DNA of 40,792 bases from an archaeon. GTDB taxonomy: Archaea > Nanobdellota > Nanobdellia > SCGC-AAA011-G17 > PNOQ01. Position 1 is the first letter of the stretch. The number at the start of each line of letters is the position of its first letter. The notes beneath the pieces were generated by a model, which saw only the letters and a list, made by a program, of their open reading frames with translations, made no database searches and was not told the DNA's origin. The stretch is taken from contig JAIOSD010000020.1 in NCBI GenBank assembly GCA_021107835.1, positions 1 to 40,792 on the forward strand, read 5' to 3'. This document shows, one piece after another, positions 17,510 to 25,229 of the stretch. The position numbers and the translations under genes are program-made.

Positions 17510-19030
17510 ATGAAGGTGAGTGTTCTTATTGGTGGAAAAGCAGGACAAGGAATTAATAAAGTTTCCCAAATAATCTCAGACGTCTTAATAAAACAAGGTC
17601 ATTTCACTTTCAACTATAGAGACTACCCTTCCTTAATAAGAGGGGGGCATAATTTCAACATATTATCAATTTCAAACACAAGAATTGGTAGTCATGAAAG
17701 CAAAGTAGATTTTATTCTAGCAATGGACAAAAACACAATAAAAATTCATAAAAAAGAATTAAAAAAAGAAGGGATAATCATAAGCTATGAAAAATTCAAA
17801 GATTTAGGAATAAATCTAAATATAGCATTAGCTGGAGCATTCACAAAAATCTTAGGGATTGAAAAAAAATACTTAATCAAAGAAATAAAAAAAGAATTAA
17901 ACAACCCAGAATCTATAAAAGCAGCAGAAAAAGGTTTCAATTCTCAAGAAGTAAAATTCAACTTAAAAAAACAAAATAACAAAATAAAAATTATAAGTGG
18001 ATCACAAGCTGTAGCACAAGGAGCAATCAATTCTAAAATAAATAGATACTTTGCTTACCCAATGACACCTGCAACAGGGGTTATGAATGAATTGGCCGAA
18101 AAACAAATAAAAAACAAATTTATGGTTTTTCAACCAGAAAATGAAATAGCAGTAGTCAATGCAGCATTAGGCTCTTCTTTCGCAGGAGCAAATACAATGA
18201 TTGGAACTTCAGGTGGAGGTTTCGATCTAATGTCAGAAGGATTAAGTTTTCAAGGGATCTCTGAAATTCCGCTAGTAGTTTACCTATCTTCAAGACCTGG
18301 CCCTGGAACAGGAGTTCCAACTTATTCAACACAATCAGATCTAAATATTGCTTTAAGAGCAGGCCACGGAGAATTTCCGAGAGTTGTAATCGCACCTGGC
18401 GACCCAAAAGAAGCAATTGAAAAAACAAACGAAGCTTTTTACCTAACAAATAAATTCAACTGCTTAAGTATATTATTATCAGACAAACACTTAGCAGAAT
18501 CAGAATTTAGTACAAATAAAAAACCAAATAAAATTCTTAAAGTAATAGCAAATAAAAAATTACCAGGAAAATCTATTGTAAAAGCTTCTAGTTATGAACA
18601 TGATAAATTTGGTAATACAACTGAAGATCCAAAAATAATTAAAAAAAATCAGGAAAACAGATTAAAAAAATATTCACAAATAAAAACAGAAGCTAAAAAG
18701 TTTGAAATGATTAAAATTTACGGCAAAAGAACTTCTAAAAAATTAATAATTGGTTGGGGTTCAACAAAAGGAGTAATCCTAGATGCAATTGAAAACACAG
18801 ATTACAAATTCTTACAAATACTCTACTTAATGCCAATGTCAAACGAGATAAAAAAAGAGATAAAAAAAGCTAAAAAAGTTGTTTTAGTTGAAAATAATCT
18901 TACAGGACAGTTAGGAAGAATTATTAGAGAAAAAACGGGAATAGAAATCAAAAACAGAATTCTAAGATACGATTCTCGCCCATTTTTATGTGACGAATTA
19001 AGAAAGGAGATAAGAAATAAACTAAAATGA
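17510..19030 (+). CDS. 2-oxoacid:ferredoxin oxidoreductase, fused gamma-alpha subunit
   Basis: The enzyme converts a 2-oxoacid and CoA to acyl-CoA, CO2 and reduced ferredoxin. Residues 1-155 are the gamma domain (GGKAGQGINKVSQIIS, DYPSLIRGGHN). Residues about 165-506 are the alpha subunit (AYPMTPATGVMNELAE, FQPENEIAVVNAALGSSFAG, RPGPGTGVPTYSTQSDL). This fusion is typical of the Kor/Vor/'OorA' class. At 506 residues it is at the short end (usually 560-630). The specific substrate (pyruvate, 2-oxoglutarate or branched-chain) cannot be read from sequence alone. It starts the operon and overlaps the beta subunit by 4 bp (ATGA). Confidence 0.9.
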   Translation: MKVSVLIGGKAGQGINKVSQIISDVLIKQGHFTFNYRDYPSLIRGGHNFNILSISNTRIGSHESKVDFILAMDKNTIKIHKKELKKEGIIISYEKFKDLGINLNIALAGAFTKILGIEKKYLIKEIKKELNNPESIKAAEKGFNSQEVKFNLKKQNNKIKIISGSQAVAQGAINSKINRYFAYPMTPATGVMNELAEKQIKNKFMVFQPENEIAVVNAALGSSFAGANTMIGTSGGGFDLMSEGLSFQGISEIPLVVYLSSRPGPGTGVPTYSTQSDLNIALRAGHGEFPRVVIAPGDPKEAIEKTNEAFYLTNKFNCLSILLSDKHLAESEFSTNKKPNKILKVIANKKLPGKSIVKASSYEHDKFGNTTEDPKIIKKNQENRLKKYSQIKTEAKKFEMIKIYGKRTSKKLIIGWGSTKGVILDAIENTDYKFLQILYLMPMSNEIKKEIKKAKKVVLVENNLTGQLGRIIREKTGIEIKNRILRYDSRPFLCDELRKEIRNKLK

Positions 19031-19803
19031 ATCTAGATACAAAAAACGAAATAACTTGGTGCCCAGGATGCTCTAATTTCATGATTCTAAATTCTGTGAA
19101 AAAAGCAATTAAAAAATCAAAAATAAAAAACTTCACTATGGTAACCGGAATTGGATGCCACGCAAAAATATTCGACTACTTAAACATCAGTGGAATCTAC
19201 GGCCTACACGGAAGAGTTCTTCCAACCATGTTAGGAATAAAAATAGGTAATCCAAAACTAAATGTGATAGGTTTCGCAGGAGATGGAGATACCTACTCAG
19301 AAGGTTTATCACACTTCATAAGCGCAGGAAGATATAATTCAAATATGACCTTATTAGTTCACGACAACCAATCATTCTCCTTAACAACAGGACAAGTAAC
19401 ACCAACTTCACAACAAGGATTCAAAGCTAAATCAGAACCACTAGGAAATTTCAATACTCCATTAAACCCTTTAAAATTAGCACTTTCCTCAGGAATAACA
19501 TTCATAGCTAGGTGCGACTCAAAAGATATTGATCACACAGCAAAGATTATAGAGCAAGCAATAAAACACAAAGGATTTGCATTCGTAGAAATAATTCAAA
19601 CCTGTTTAATATTTAACAAAGAGATGAACAATTTGAGTAAATACACTTACAAAGTAAATAACAGTAACATGAAAAAAGCCATAATTTTAGCAGACAAATG
19701 GAATTATAACTCTAAAAAAGGCAAAATTCCAATTGGAATTATTTACAAAGAAAAAAGGAAAACTTTAGAAGAAAATTGGCCACAACTAAAAAATGGCAGA
19801 TAA
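19027..19803 (+). CDS. 2-oxoacid:ferredoxin oxidoreductase, beta subunit (thiamine diphosphate)
   Basis: The 258-residue protein carries the thiamine diphosphate motif GDGDTYSEGLSHFISAGRYN ending in HDNQSFSLTTGQ. Its cysteines WCPGC, GIGCHAK and IQTCLIFN match the four ligands of the [4Fe-4S] cluster found in this subunit class. VTPTSQQGFKAKSEP is the normal active-site loop. It overlaps the alpha gene by 4 bp and the next gene by 11 bp, so all three are translationally coupled. Electrons would leave through this cluster to ferredoxin or possibly directly to the downstream H-cluster protein; the latter is speculation. Confidence 0.92.
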   Translation: MNLDTKNEITWCPGCSNFMILNSVKKAIKKSKIKNFTMVTGIGCHAKIFDYLNISGIYGLHGRVLPTMLGIKIGNPKLNVIGFAGDGDTYSEGLSHFISAGRYNSNMTLLVHDNQSFSLTTGQVTPTSQQGFKAKSEPLGNFNTPLNPLKLALSSGITFIARCDSKDIDHTAKIIEQAIKHKGFAFVEIIQTCLIFNKEMNNLSKYTYKVNNSNMKKAIILADKWNYNSKKGKIPIGIIYKEKRKTLEENWPQLKNGR

Positions 19804-20647
19804 AAATAATATAGAAAAGATTACAACAGAACTAAAAAGCAAAAAAATGATTGCCTTAGTTGCCCCAAGTTTTGTTGCAGAATTTCAATATCCAAAAATT
19901 CTTATTCAATTAAAAAAATTAGGCTTCGATAAAGTAACAGAATTAACCTTTGGAGCCAAATTAGTAAATAGAGAATATCATTCCCAATTAGCAAAATCAA
20001 AAAGATTACTCATTGCTTCTCCTTGTCCAGGAATTGTTGAATTAATTAAAAAAAGATATCCAAAATATAAGAAAAACTTAGCTTTAATAGATAGTCCTAT
20101 GATAGCTATAGCAAAAGTTTGTAAGAAATATCATCCTAAACACAAAACAGTATTTATATCTCCCTGCGATTATAAAAAAATAGAAGTTTCTCGCACAAAA
20201 TATGTTGATTATGTTATAGACTATGAGCAGCTTCATGACTTAATTAAAAAAAATAAATTAAGTAAAGTAAACATCCCCAAGAAGAAACCCTTATTTAATA
20301 AATTCTATAACGATTACACAAAAATCTATCCTTTAGCTGGGGGACTAGCCAAAACCGCACATCTAAAAGATGTAATAAAAAAGAATGAGGTAAAATCAAT
20401 CGATGGTGTAAAAAAAGTTATGAAATTTTTAGATAATCCAGATCCAAAAGTAAGATTCTTAGATGTTTTATTTTGCGATGGTGGATGCATTGGCGGTCCT
20501 CGCACTTCAAAAAAACTAACAATAGCTCAAAAAAGAAAAAAAGTAATTAATTACATGAAAAAGTCTCAAGGGAAAAATATCCCAGAAGACAGAAAAGGGA
20601 TTTATGATAAAGCAAAAGGGTTGAAATTTACAAGAAAATCGTTTTGA
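19793..20647 (+). CDS. Minimal [FeFe]-hydrogenase-like H-cluster protein
   Basis: The 284-residue protein consists of an H-cluster domain with no extra ferredoxin domains. L1 is IASPCPGIVELI (Cys78), L2 is SPCDYKKIE (Cys125, Lys128, Glu131, the PC-x2-K-x2-E motif) and L3 is CDGGCIGGP (Cys228, Cys232). These are the four expected cysteine ligands of the [4Fe-4S] part. APSFVAEF (24-31) and YPLAGGL (179-185) also match the family. The first Cys of the usual TSCCP motif, which shuttles protons, is Pro77 here, as substitutions at this site occur in sensory-type (HydS) enzymes. No HydE, HydF or HydG maturases lie in the window. It could be a hydrogenase, a sensor or a Nar1-like protein. Confidence 0.8.
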   Translation: MADKNNIEKITTELKSKKMIALVAPSFVAEFQYPKILIQLKKLGFDKVTELTFGAKLVNREYHSQLAKSKRLLIASPCPGIVELIKKRYPKYKKNLALIDSPMIAIAKVCKKYHPKHKTVFISPCDYKKIEVSRTKYVDYVIDYEQLHDLIKKNKLSKVNIPKKKPLFNKFYNDYTKIYPLAGGLAKTAHLKDVIKKNEVKSIDGVKKVMKFLDNPDPKVRFLDVLFCDGGCIGGPRTSKKLTIAQKRKKVINYMKKSQGKNIPEDRKGIYDKAKGLKFTRKSF

Positions 20648-20713
20648 GAAATACTTTTTATATAACTTACAAATGTAATAAATATACTATCCGAATAAGC
20701 CCTGCTAATACAA

Positions 20714-21397
20714 TTAAGCCTGTTTGAAATGCTTAATAGCAAAAACTCTCAAGAATTTATCTACTTCTAAAAATAAAGGCAAAGATCTTTGTTCATCAAT
20801 TCTTCCCTTTTCTAAGTCATAAAGAGGTCTCATGTTTTTTCCACTAACTAAGCCATCTGGTTTAAAATGCCCTATAACTTCTTTAACCCTTTTTAAGAAT
20901 TCCTCAGCGCCAATCTTTGTTGGACCCTCTATTCTTTTTTCCAAATAAACTGGTTCTCCTCCAAGTGTCTTTTTTACAATCTTTTTTACATTAGAATGTT
21001 GATATAAATCTCGTATATTATTTTTTATCTCTCTAAACCACCCAGCTTCATCTGGATCTATATATTTTTTATCAGAACAAAATATTATGACATTACCCAA
21101 TGTAGCGGATTTTTCTCCAATTTCTCCAATTTCATGAGCTTCTTTCTTTTCTTTATCATATATCAAATCTTTCAGCAATGCTTCACATAAAATCCCACAC
21201 ATAACTATTGTAGCATTATGAAAACCTAAAGCACAGAGATAATATGTCTCAAAATAAAGTTTTCTTATTCCTACCTCTACATGTGGCAATTCTTCATTTG
21301 GAAGTTGTTTTATTCTTTCTATAAACTTCTTTTCTGACTCTTGAACAAATCCTTTGTATGCCTTTTCTGGTCCATTATGTATAGGTAGTTTAATCAT
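20714..21397 (-). CDS. HEPN-like helical protein of unknown function
   Basis: ATG 21397 gives 227 residues; a TTG at 21451 would extend it into the end of the upstream gene. The N-terminal half is helical and contains ALGFHNATIVMCGILCEALL, the kind of helix seen in DUF4145/HEPN-type proteins. It is followed by REIKNNIRDLYQHSN, which has an R-x4-H motif (Arg129, His134), the catalytic pattern of HEPN ribonucleases. The rest is not recognised. It lies in a small accessory region with membrane proteins and a second R-x4-H protein at 22034. An RNase or toxin role is only a possibility; it may be a non-catalytic HEPN. Confidence 0.55.
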   Translation of the reverse strand: MIKLPIHNGPEKAYKGFVQESEKKFIERIKQLPNEELPHVEVGIRKLYFETYYLCALGFHNATIVMCGILCEALLKDLIYDKEKKEAHEIGEIGEKSATLGNVIIFCSDKKYIDPDEAGWFREIKNNIRDLYQHSNVKKIVKKTLGGEPVYLEKRIEGPTKIGAEEFLKRVKEVIGHFKPDGLVSGKNMRPLYDLEKGRIDEQRSLPLFLEVDKFLRVFAIKHFKQA

Positions 21398-21435
21398 TGA
21401 TTTTCCCTTATCCAAACAACCATTTTTTATTTTAA

Positions 21436-21714
21436 TTAATCTAATTTGCAATCATCAATACAACCGTCTAAATCCCAGTAACACTCATCAGGATAAGATT
21501 CTTTAGTCCAATATTCTCCATTAATATTTACACTATAATTCATATACATAGCCATACACTCATACATATCTACAACACACCAATCAACACAATCGGTATA
21601 ATCTTCATCTCTGTTTCCATCAAAGAATCCAAATAACCAAAGAAATACCAATATAGTCAAAATAAAAACTGGCCAATTTTTCTTAGTCATTTTAATGTCT
21701 TTCTTTTTATTCAT
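21436..21714 (-). CDS. Small membrane-anchored Cys-rich protein
   Basis: The 92-residue protein has a basic start (MNKKKDIKMTKKN), one membrane span (WPVFILTILVFLWLFGFF) and an acidic outer domain with six cysteines (TDCVDWCVVDMYECM and ECYWDLDGCIDDCK). The type II topology and paired cysteines suggest an exported disulfide-bonded domain. It overlaps the upstream membrane gene by 4 bp (ATGA), so the two are coupled. No family is recognised. Confidence 0.6.
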   Translation of the reverse strand: MNKKKDIKMTKKNWPVFILTILVFLWLFGFFDGNRDEDYTDCVDWCVVDMYECMAMYMNYSVNINGEYWTKESYPDECYWDLDGCIDDCKLD

Positions 21715-21953
21715 TTTTTCTTCTCCTTAACACCCATTATTATAAAAATAAGCCAAAGGGCATAAGAGAAATAAATAAATGGTTCATATATCTCTGAATT
21801 TATGACGCAATGAACATCTGATACACTGATGTTTGGGCCTGAACTAAGTATAGTTGAATAAAGGCATGAGCCATTCATTGTATCAATTAAAATGAAGAAA
21901 ATCCCCATGCCCATACAGAGCCATGCTAAGGTAAACCATTGTTTCTTTTTCAT
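21711..21953 (-). CDS. Small two-span membrane protein
   Basis: The 80-residue protein has two hydrophobic segments: LAWLCMGMGIFFILIDTM (about 9-26) and FIYFSYALWLIFIIMGV (about 59-75). An outward loop between them holds two cysteines, and both ends are lysine-rich. It heads a set of co-directional overlapping genes reaching 20714. No family or function is recognised. Confidence 0.55.
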   Translation of the reverse strand: MKKKQWFTLAWLCMGMGIFFILIDTMNGSCLYSTILSSGPNISVSDVHCVINSEIYEPFIYFSYALWLIFIIMGVKEKKK

Positions 21954-22033
21954 ACTATTTTCATTGTTTATGTGGATTTAAAAGAGTTTTGAAATTTAAT
22001 AAATCTTATAAGTTATTTTGATTTCCTATTTTT

Positions 22034-22627
22034 ATGACTATTGATACTCTACCAAAAAGAAAAAAATTAGCAAAAAAATATTTGACCAAAAAAGAATGTA
22101 TTAGGTCTGCAAATCCCCCCAAAATATCCGAAAATATTTCCTTTCTCCTAAAAGTGTGTAACTTAGTCCATAAACATAGAATAGAATTTAAATTAAAACC
22201 CTCTAAAACAAGGATTACAGTAACACGTGCAAGTCCTGCCGAGCATTTACACAGATATATATTAATAGAGATGTATGGTTACTTTGAATCAATAAAACTA
22301 GCGCTACCACCTGAAATAATAAAAAAAATAAATTTTCCTGATTTTTATGAAGATGGTACTCTTAAGAAAGTTAGACACACGTTTGCCCATCCGGAGATGC
22401 CATATGAAAAAATAATTACCTCTCTTAATAATTTTGATAAAAAATATAGATTTTTTGATGTAATCGCTGAATTTATAAAATTTAGTGAAAAAACTAATTT
22501 TATGTTAACAAATTATAATGCAAAATTAGTGGCTAGTCGACTTAGTGATAAAGATAAAGAATATTTTTTAGAAAAATTCCCCGATAGTTACATGTCAAAA
22601 ATAATAAAAGATATGGGTGTGAATTAA
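22034..22627 (+). CDS. Hypothetical protein with HEPN/Abi-like R-x4-H motif
   Basis: The 197-residue soluble protein is rich in lysine and helix. The middle contains KKVRHTFAHPEMPYE, an RH-x2-AH motif (Arg114 to His119 is R-x4-H) like that in HEPN and Abi-type RNases and in many MNT/HEPN partners. An upstream helix HLHRYILIEMYGYFESIKLA would fit the first HEPN helix. No nucleotidyltransferase or other antitoxin-type partner is recognisable next to it. It is divergent from the 21953 gene. Function is unknown; an RNase toxin or a phage-defence protein is one option. Confidence 0.55.
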   Translation: MTIDTLPKRKKLAKKYLTKKECIRSANPPKISENISFLLKVCNLVHKHRIEFKLKPSKTRITVTRASPAEHLHRYILIEMYGYFESIKLALPPEIIKKINFPDFYEDGTLKKVRHTFAHPEMPYEKIITSLNNFDKKYRFFDVIAEFIKFSEKTNFMLTNYNAKLVASRLSDKDKEYFLEKFPDSYMSKIIKDMGVN

Positions 22628-22704
22628 ACGCCTTCTAAATTGAATCCACATCCATAAAACATAATATCATAAATTTTAAATAGCTTCGGAGATTCTCTTT
22701 TTTT

Positions 22705-23037
22705 ATGAACAAAATAGGACAAGGTCAAAGTAATGCGGGATTATATTTTATTTTAGCTGTTGCTCTTATTTTTATTGTGTATTTCATTGGTAAGGTATTC
22801 AATGATGTTGGCCCAATAATTGTTTTAATTGGTACAGTATTGATTCTTATTGGAATTTATGTTGCAGGAGAAACCAATAATCCCACATTATTAATTATTG
22901 GGGGGATTATTTTTTTAGCAGGGATTCTAATCTGGGGCATTGGTTCTTCAATTATGGATTTTTTTAATAAAGACCAAGTTGGCCAAACATTAAAACACGG
23001 TGCAGAAACCACTTATAACACTACAACTCCAAATTAA
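22705..23037 (+). CDS. Small membrane protein with three spans
   Basis: The 110-residue protein has three hydrophobic segments at about 14-31 (YFILAVALIFIVYFIGKV), 37-54 (IIVLIGTVLILIGIYVAG) and 60-80 (LLIIGGIIFLAGILIWGIG), then a short polar tail. TTTTAAATAG (22674-22683) about 22-31 nt upstream is a likely TATA box. The pattern is that of a small integral membrane protein with no recognised function. Confidence 0.6.
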   Translation: MNKIGQGQSNAGLYFILAVALIFIVYFIGKVFNDVGPIIVLIGTVLILIGIYVAGETNNPTLLIIGGIIFLAGILIWGIGSSIMDFFNKDQVGQTLKHGAETTYNTTTPN

Positions 23038-23063
23038 AGAGATAAATCGTAGAGACAACAAAC

Positions 23064-23141
23064 TTTATATACGAGGAATTATATATAATGTTAAGGGGGT
23101 ATGATAGATTAAATTATATGTTGTACTTTTTTAAATCATAA
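23064..23141 (+). other. Orphan promoter-like site with a 17-codon ORF
   Basis: TTTATATAC (23064-23072) is a good TATA box, yet no long plus-strand gene follows. ATG 23088 opens a 17-codon frame (MLRGYDRLNYMLYFFKS) ending at 23141, about at the right distance for a leaderless mRNA, and a T-rich stretch lies inside its end. It could encode a micropeptide, drive a small RNA or be chance in AT-rich DNA. Confidence 0.2.
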
Positions 23142-23165
23142 AATTATTGGTTTTTATAATACTTT

Positions 23166-24044
23166 CTAACAAACAATAACCAAAATAGCACCAGCAACCA
23201 TCACTAAAGCAGCAATAACTCTCTTCTTATAATCATGCTCATGAAAGATACGACCACCAATTACAGTTGCAAAGAACACAGCAGTCCTCTTCATAGATAA
23301 AGCCAAAGCAACAGAAGAAGACGATTTAACAGCACTCAAATGAGCATATCTATAACCAATCGTAACAAAAGCTATCAATAATATCCATTTCCAAGAATTC
23401 CCAAAAGAACCTCGTAAATCCTTAAAACCACCAGCAAAAGCAACCATTAAAAGAAATATCAAACCATAAAACAAATGCTGAAATCCCATAAAAGCATTAA
23501 GACTCAAACCAAACCCTTTCAATAAAGCTTTATCTAAGATAGAAGTAATAGTAAACAAAATCAAAGCAAACACAATATATTTATGTCCTTTTAATCTAAA
23601 AAATCCCTTAAAAGGTTCAGTTAACTTAACATGTTCACCAAGCTGCAATAAATAAGTCCCCAACAATAAAAGTGCCATACCAACCAAAGCCAAAGCACTG
23701 ATAGACTCACCAAGAATAAAGAAAGCAAACAAAGCAACAAGACCAGGAGTTAGAACTAATAAAGGCAAAGCATGACTAAGCTCTAAATTCTTTATACCAA
23801 GCATAACAAAAAGAAAAGCAAAAGCTCCTAATACACTCTTAAACAACAACACCCCAATATTTAACAAAGATAAACCAGAAGCATCAATAAAGAAGAAAAA
23901 AGGTACAGCTATAATCAAATTAAAAAGAGCTAAAGTTGTAGCAAAACTCAAAGCTTTTTCCCGAAACAAAACTTTTTTCTGTAAAACCGCTGCAGTAGCT
24001 GAAAATATTGCAGCAATTATAGATAAATAATACCACTCGATCAT
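23166..24044 (-). CDS. EamA/DMT-superfamily transporter
   Basis: The 292-residue protein has ten hydrophobic segments arranged as two similar five-helix halves, the pattern of EamA drug/metabolite transporters. Each half ends with the typical glycine/alanine-rich helix (LALVGMALLLLGTYLLQLGE and RVIAALVMVAGAILVIVC), and ILGESISAL is the family motif between helices 4 and 5. Substrate cannot be predicted; relatives export amino acids or other metabolites. Length is normal. It stands alone with its own start at ATG 24044. Confidence 0.88.
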   Translation of the reverse strand: MIEWYYLSIIAAIFSATAAVLQKKVLFREKALSFATTLALFNLIIAVPFFFFIDASGLSLLNIGVLLFKSVLGAFAFLFVMLGIKNLELSHALPLLVLTPGLVALFAFFILGESISALALVGMALLLLGTYLLQLGEHVKLTEPFKGFFRLKGHKYIVFALILFTITSILDKALLKGFGLSLNAFMGFQHLFYGLIFLLMVAFAGGFKDLRGSFGNSWKWILLIAFVTIGYRYAHLSAVKSSSSVALALSMKRTAVFFATVIGGRIFHEHDYKKRVIAALVMVAGAILVIVC

Positions 24045-24060
24045 TTTTTAATCGTTATAA

Positions 24061-24441
24061 TTAAAACTTTTTAACAATAGTTATTTTTTTCCCACCTTCA
24101 TGTGCTCCAACTCCAAGAGTTTTATTTGCAACAATTATTTTATGTTTAGGAAAAATCTTTTTAAGATTATAAACCCCAGCATCACAAGCAAGAACAATTT
24201 GAACATTTCCATGAAGTTGAGATTTATGCAATAAATCCCTATTACAAGGAGTTCCAATTAAATCAACATCAACAACATTAAACTTATCTTTCTTTAATTT
24301 ACTCGCAAGTTGTTTCATTACTTTTTCTCCACCCGTACCACACAATCTAGCACAAGTATTACAAGAAATAACACCTATTTTATCAGTCTTTTTTAATTGC
24401 TTTTTTATTTCTGTATAAGGAACAGATTTCGTTACAATCAT
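24061..24441 (-). CDS. MetV-like (MTHFR C-terminal domain) cysteine protein
   Basis: The 126-residue protein resembles the stand-alone methylene-tetrahydrofolate reductase C-terminal domain (MetV type). It has C-x2-C-x3-C (ISCNTCARLC, Cys27, 30, 34) followed by GTGGEKVMKQL, then a CNRD segment, LACDAGVY and LGVGAHEGG. MetV subunits carry Fe-S or zinc sites and work with MetF in electron transfer to methylene-tetrahydrofolate. No MetF is in the window. ATG 24441 has a strong Shine-Dalgarno (GGTGAT) 4 nt upstream; GTG 24450 is part of that site. It follows the ferredoxin gene by 11 bp and is probably its redox partner. Confidence 0.65.
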   Translation of the reverse strand: MIVTKSVPYTEIKKQLKKTDKIGVISCNTCARLCGTGGEKVMKQLASKLKKDKFNVVDVDLIGTPCNRDLLHKSQLHGNVQIVLACDAGVYNLKKIFPKHKIIVANKTLGVGAHEGGKKITIVKKF

Positions 24442-24452
24442 CTTTATCACCC

Positions 24453-24632
24453 CTATTTAACCTTAATTGCTTTAGTTGGACAACTTTTAGCTGCTTTTTC
24501 ATTACAACCCACTTCCGCAGGATTAGAATCTATAGGTTTAGCTACATTCCCAACAAGCTTAAAATTATCACACACATCAACACAAGTACCGCAACCAATA
24601 CATTTCTTTTTATCAACTGAAACTTTAACCAT
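24453..24632 (-). CDS. Single-cluster 4Fe-4S ferredoxin
   Basis: The 59-residue protein is a small electron carrier. CIGCGTC (Cys11, 14, 17) and the distal SCPTKAI (Cys51) provide four ligands for one [4Fe-4S] cluster. Cys21 and Cys43 are placed like the structural disulfide seen in Thermococcales ferredoxins. The shorter start ATG 24632 is preferred over an upstream ATG, because TATATAAATG (24655-24664) lies about 26 nt away and gives a leaderless mRNA. It is first in an operon with the MetV-like gene and could also serve the oxidoreductase and H-cluster protein at 17.5-20.6 kb. Confidence 0.9.
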   Translation of the reverse strand: MVKVSVDKKKCIGCGTCVDVCDNFKLVGNVAKPIDSNPAEVGCNEKAAKSCPTKAIKVK

Positions 24633-24654
24633 ATTTAATTTTTGAACATCTACA

Positions 24655-24664
24655 TTTATATACA
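24655..24664 (-). promoter_or_regulatory. TATA box of the ferredoxin-MetV-like operon
   Basis: On the minus strand this reads GTATATAAAT, 23-32 nt upstream of ATG 24632. It decides the ferredoxin start, since the alternative ATG at 24665 would lie upstream of the transcript. Confidence 0.6.
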
Positions 24665-24683
24665 TTTCCTTTATTAAATAAAC

Positions 24684-25229
24684 ATGAAAAAAATCTTAGC
24701 AACAATATTTCTAACAATTATAATATTCCTCACAGTCTTAAATACAACTTTTCTAATTGAAATTTCAAAAGATAAAGAATTAAGTAATTTCTACTATAAA
24801 AACATAGAACTCTCAAGCAATTACTCACAAAAAGAAATAACACATATGCAAGAAGTAAAAAACTTAGTAAACCTTTCAATTTTTATTAATTTACTAGTAA
24901 TATTAATAACTTTGATTTTATTCAAATATTCAAACTTAAAAACAGTTGGAAAAGTAGTAATTTCAATTTCATTACTATTGTTCATCGGAGCGATATTCTT
25001 TCAGAAATTCTTTCACACCTTCCATTTAATAATCTTCAACTCAAACAATTGGCTTCTTCCAGCAACTTCAACACTAATACAAAATTATCCTTTAACTTAT
25101 TTCAAAGACAAATTTATTTTAATTAACACAATAAACTTAATCATAGGAATTAGCCTAGCTTCTTCAATTTTTCAAGTTCTTCATTCAAAACTCGAATCTC
25201 ATCTAAAGTGTTATACAAATAAAAGCTAG
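24684..25229 (+). CDS. DUF1461-type integral membrane protein
   Basis: The 181-residue protein has four hydrophobic segments: residues 4-26, 62-84, 92-110 and 145-167. A long outer loop follows the first. Conserved features of DUF1461 are visible: ITHMQEVKNLVNL before helix 2, and FHTFHLIIFNSNNWLLPATS with LIQNYPLTYFKDKF between helices 3 and 4. The family is widespread in bacteria and archaea, and its role is unknown. The last 80 bp overlap the 3' end of the convergent cysteine-desulfurase-like gene. Confidence 0.8.
   Translation: MKKILATIFLTIIIFLTVLNTTFLIEISKDKELSNFYYKNIELSSNYSQKEITHMQEVKNLVNLSIFINLLVILITLILFKYSNLKTVGKVVISISLLLFIGAIFFQKFFHTFHLIIFNSNNWLLPATSTLIQNYPLTYFKDKFILINTINLIIGISLASSIFQVLHSKLESHLKCYTNKS

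Noticed and set aside
24397..24645. Plus-strand frame opposite the ferredoxin
   Set aside because: The minus strand carries the complete 4Fe-4S ferredoxin cysteine pattern.
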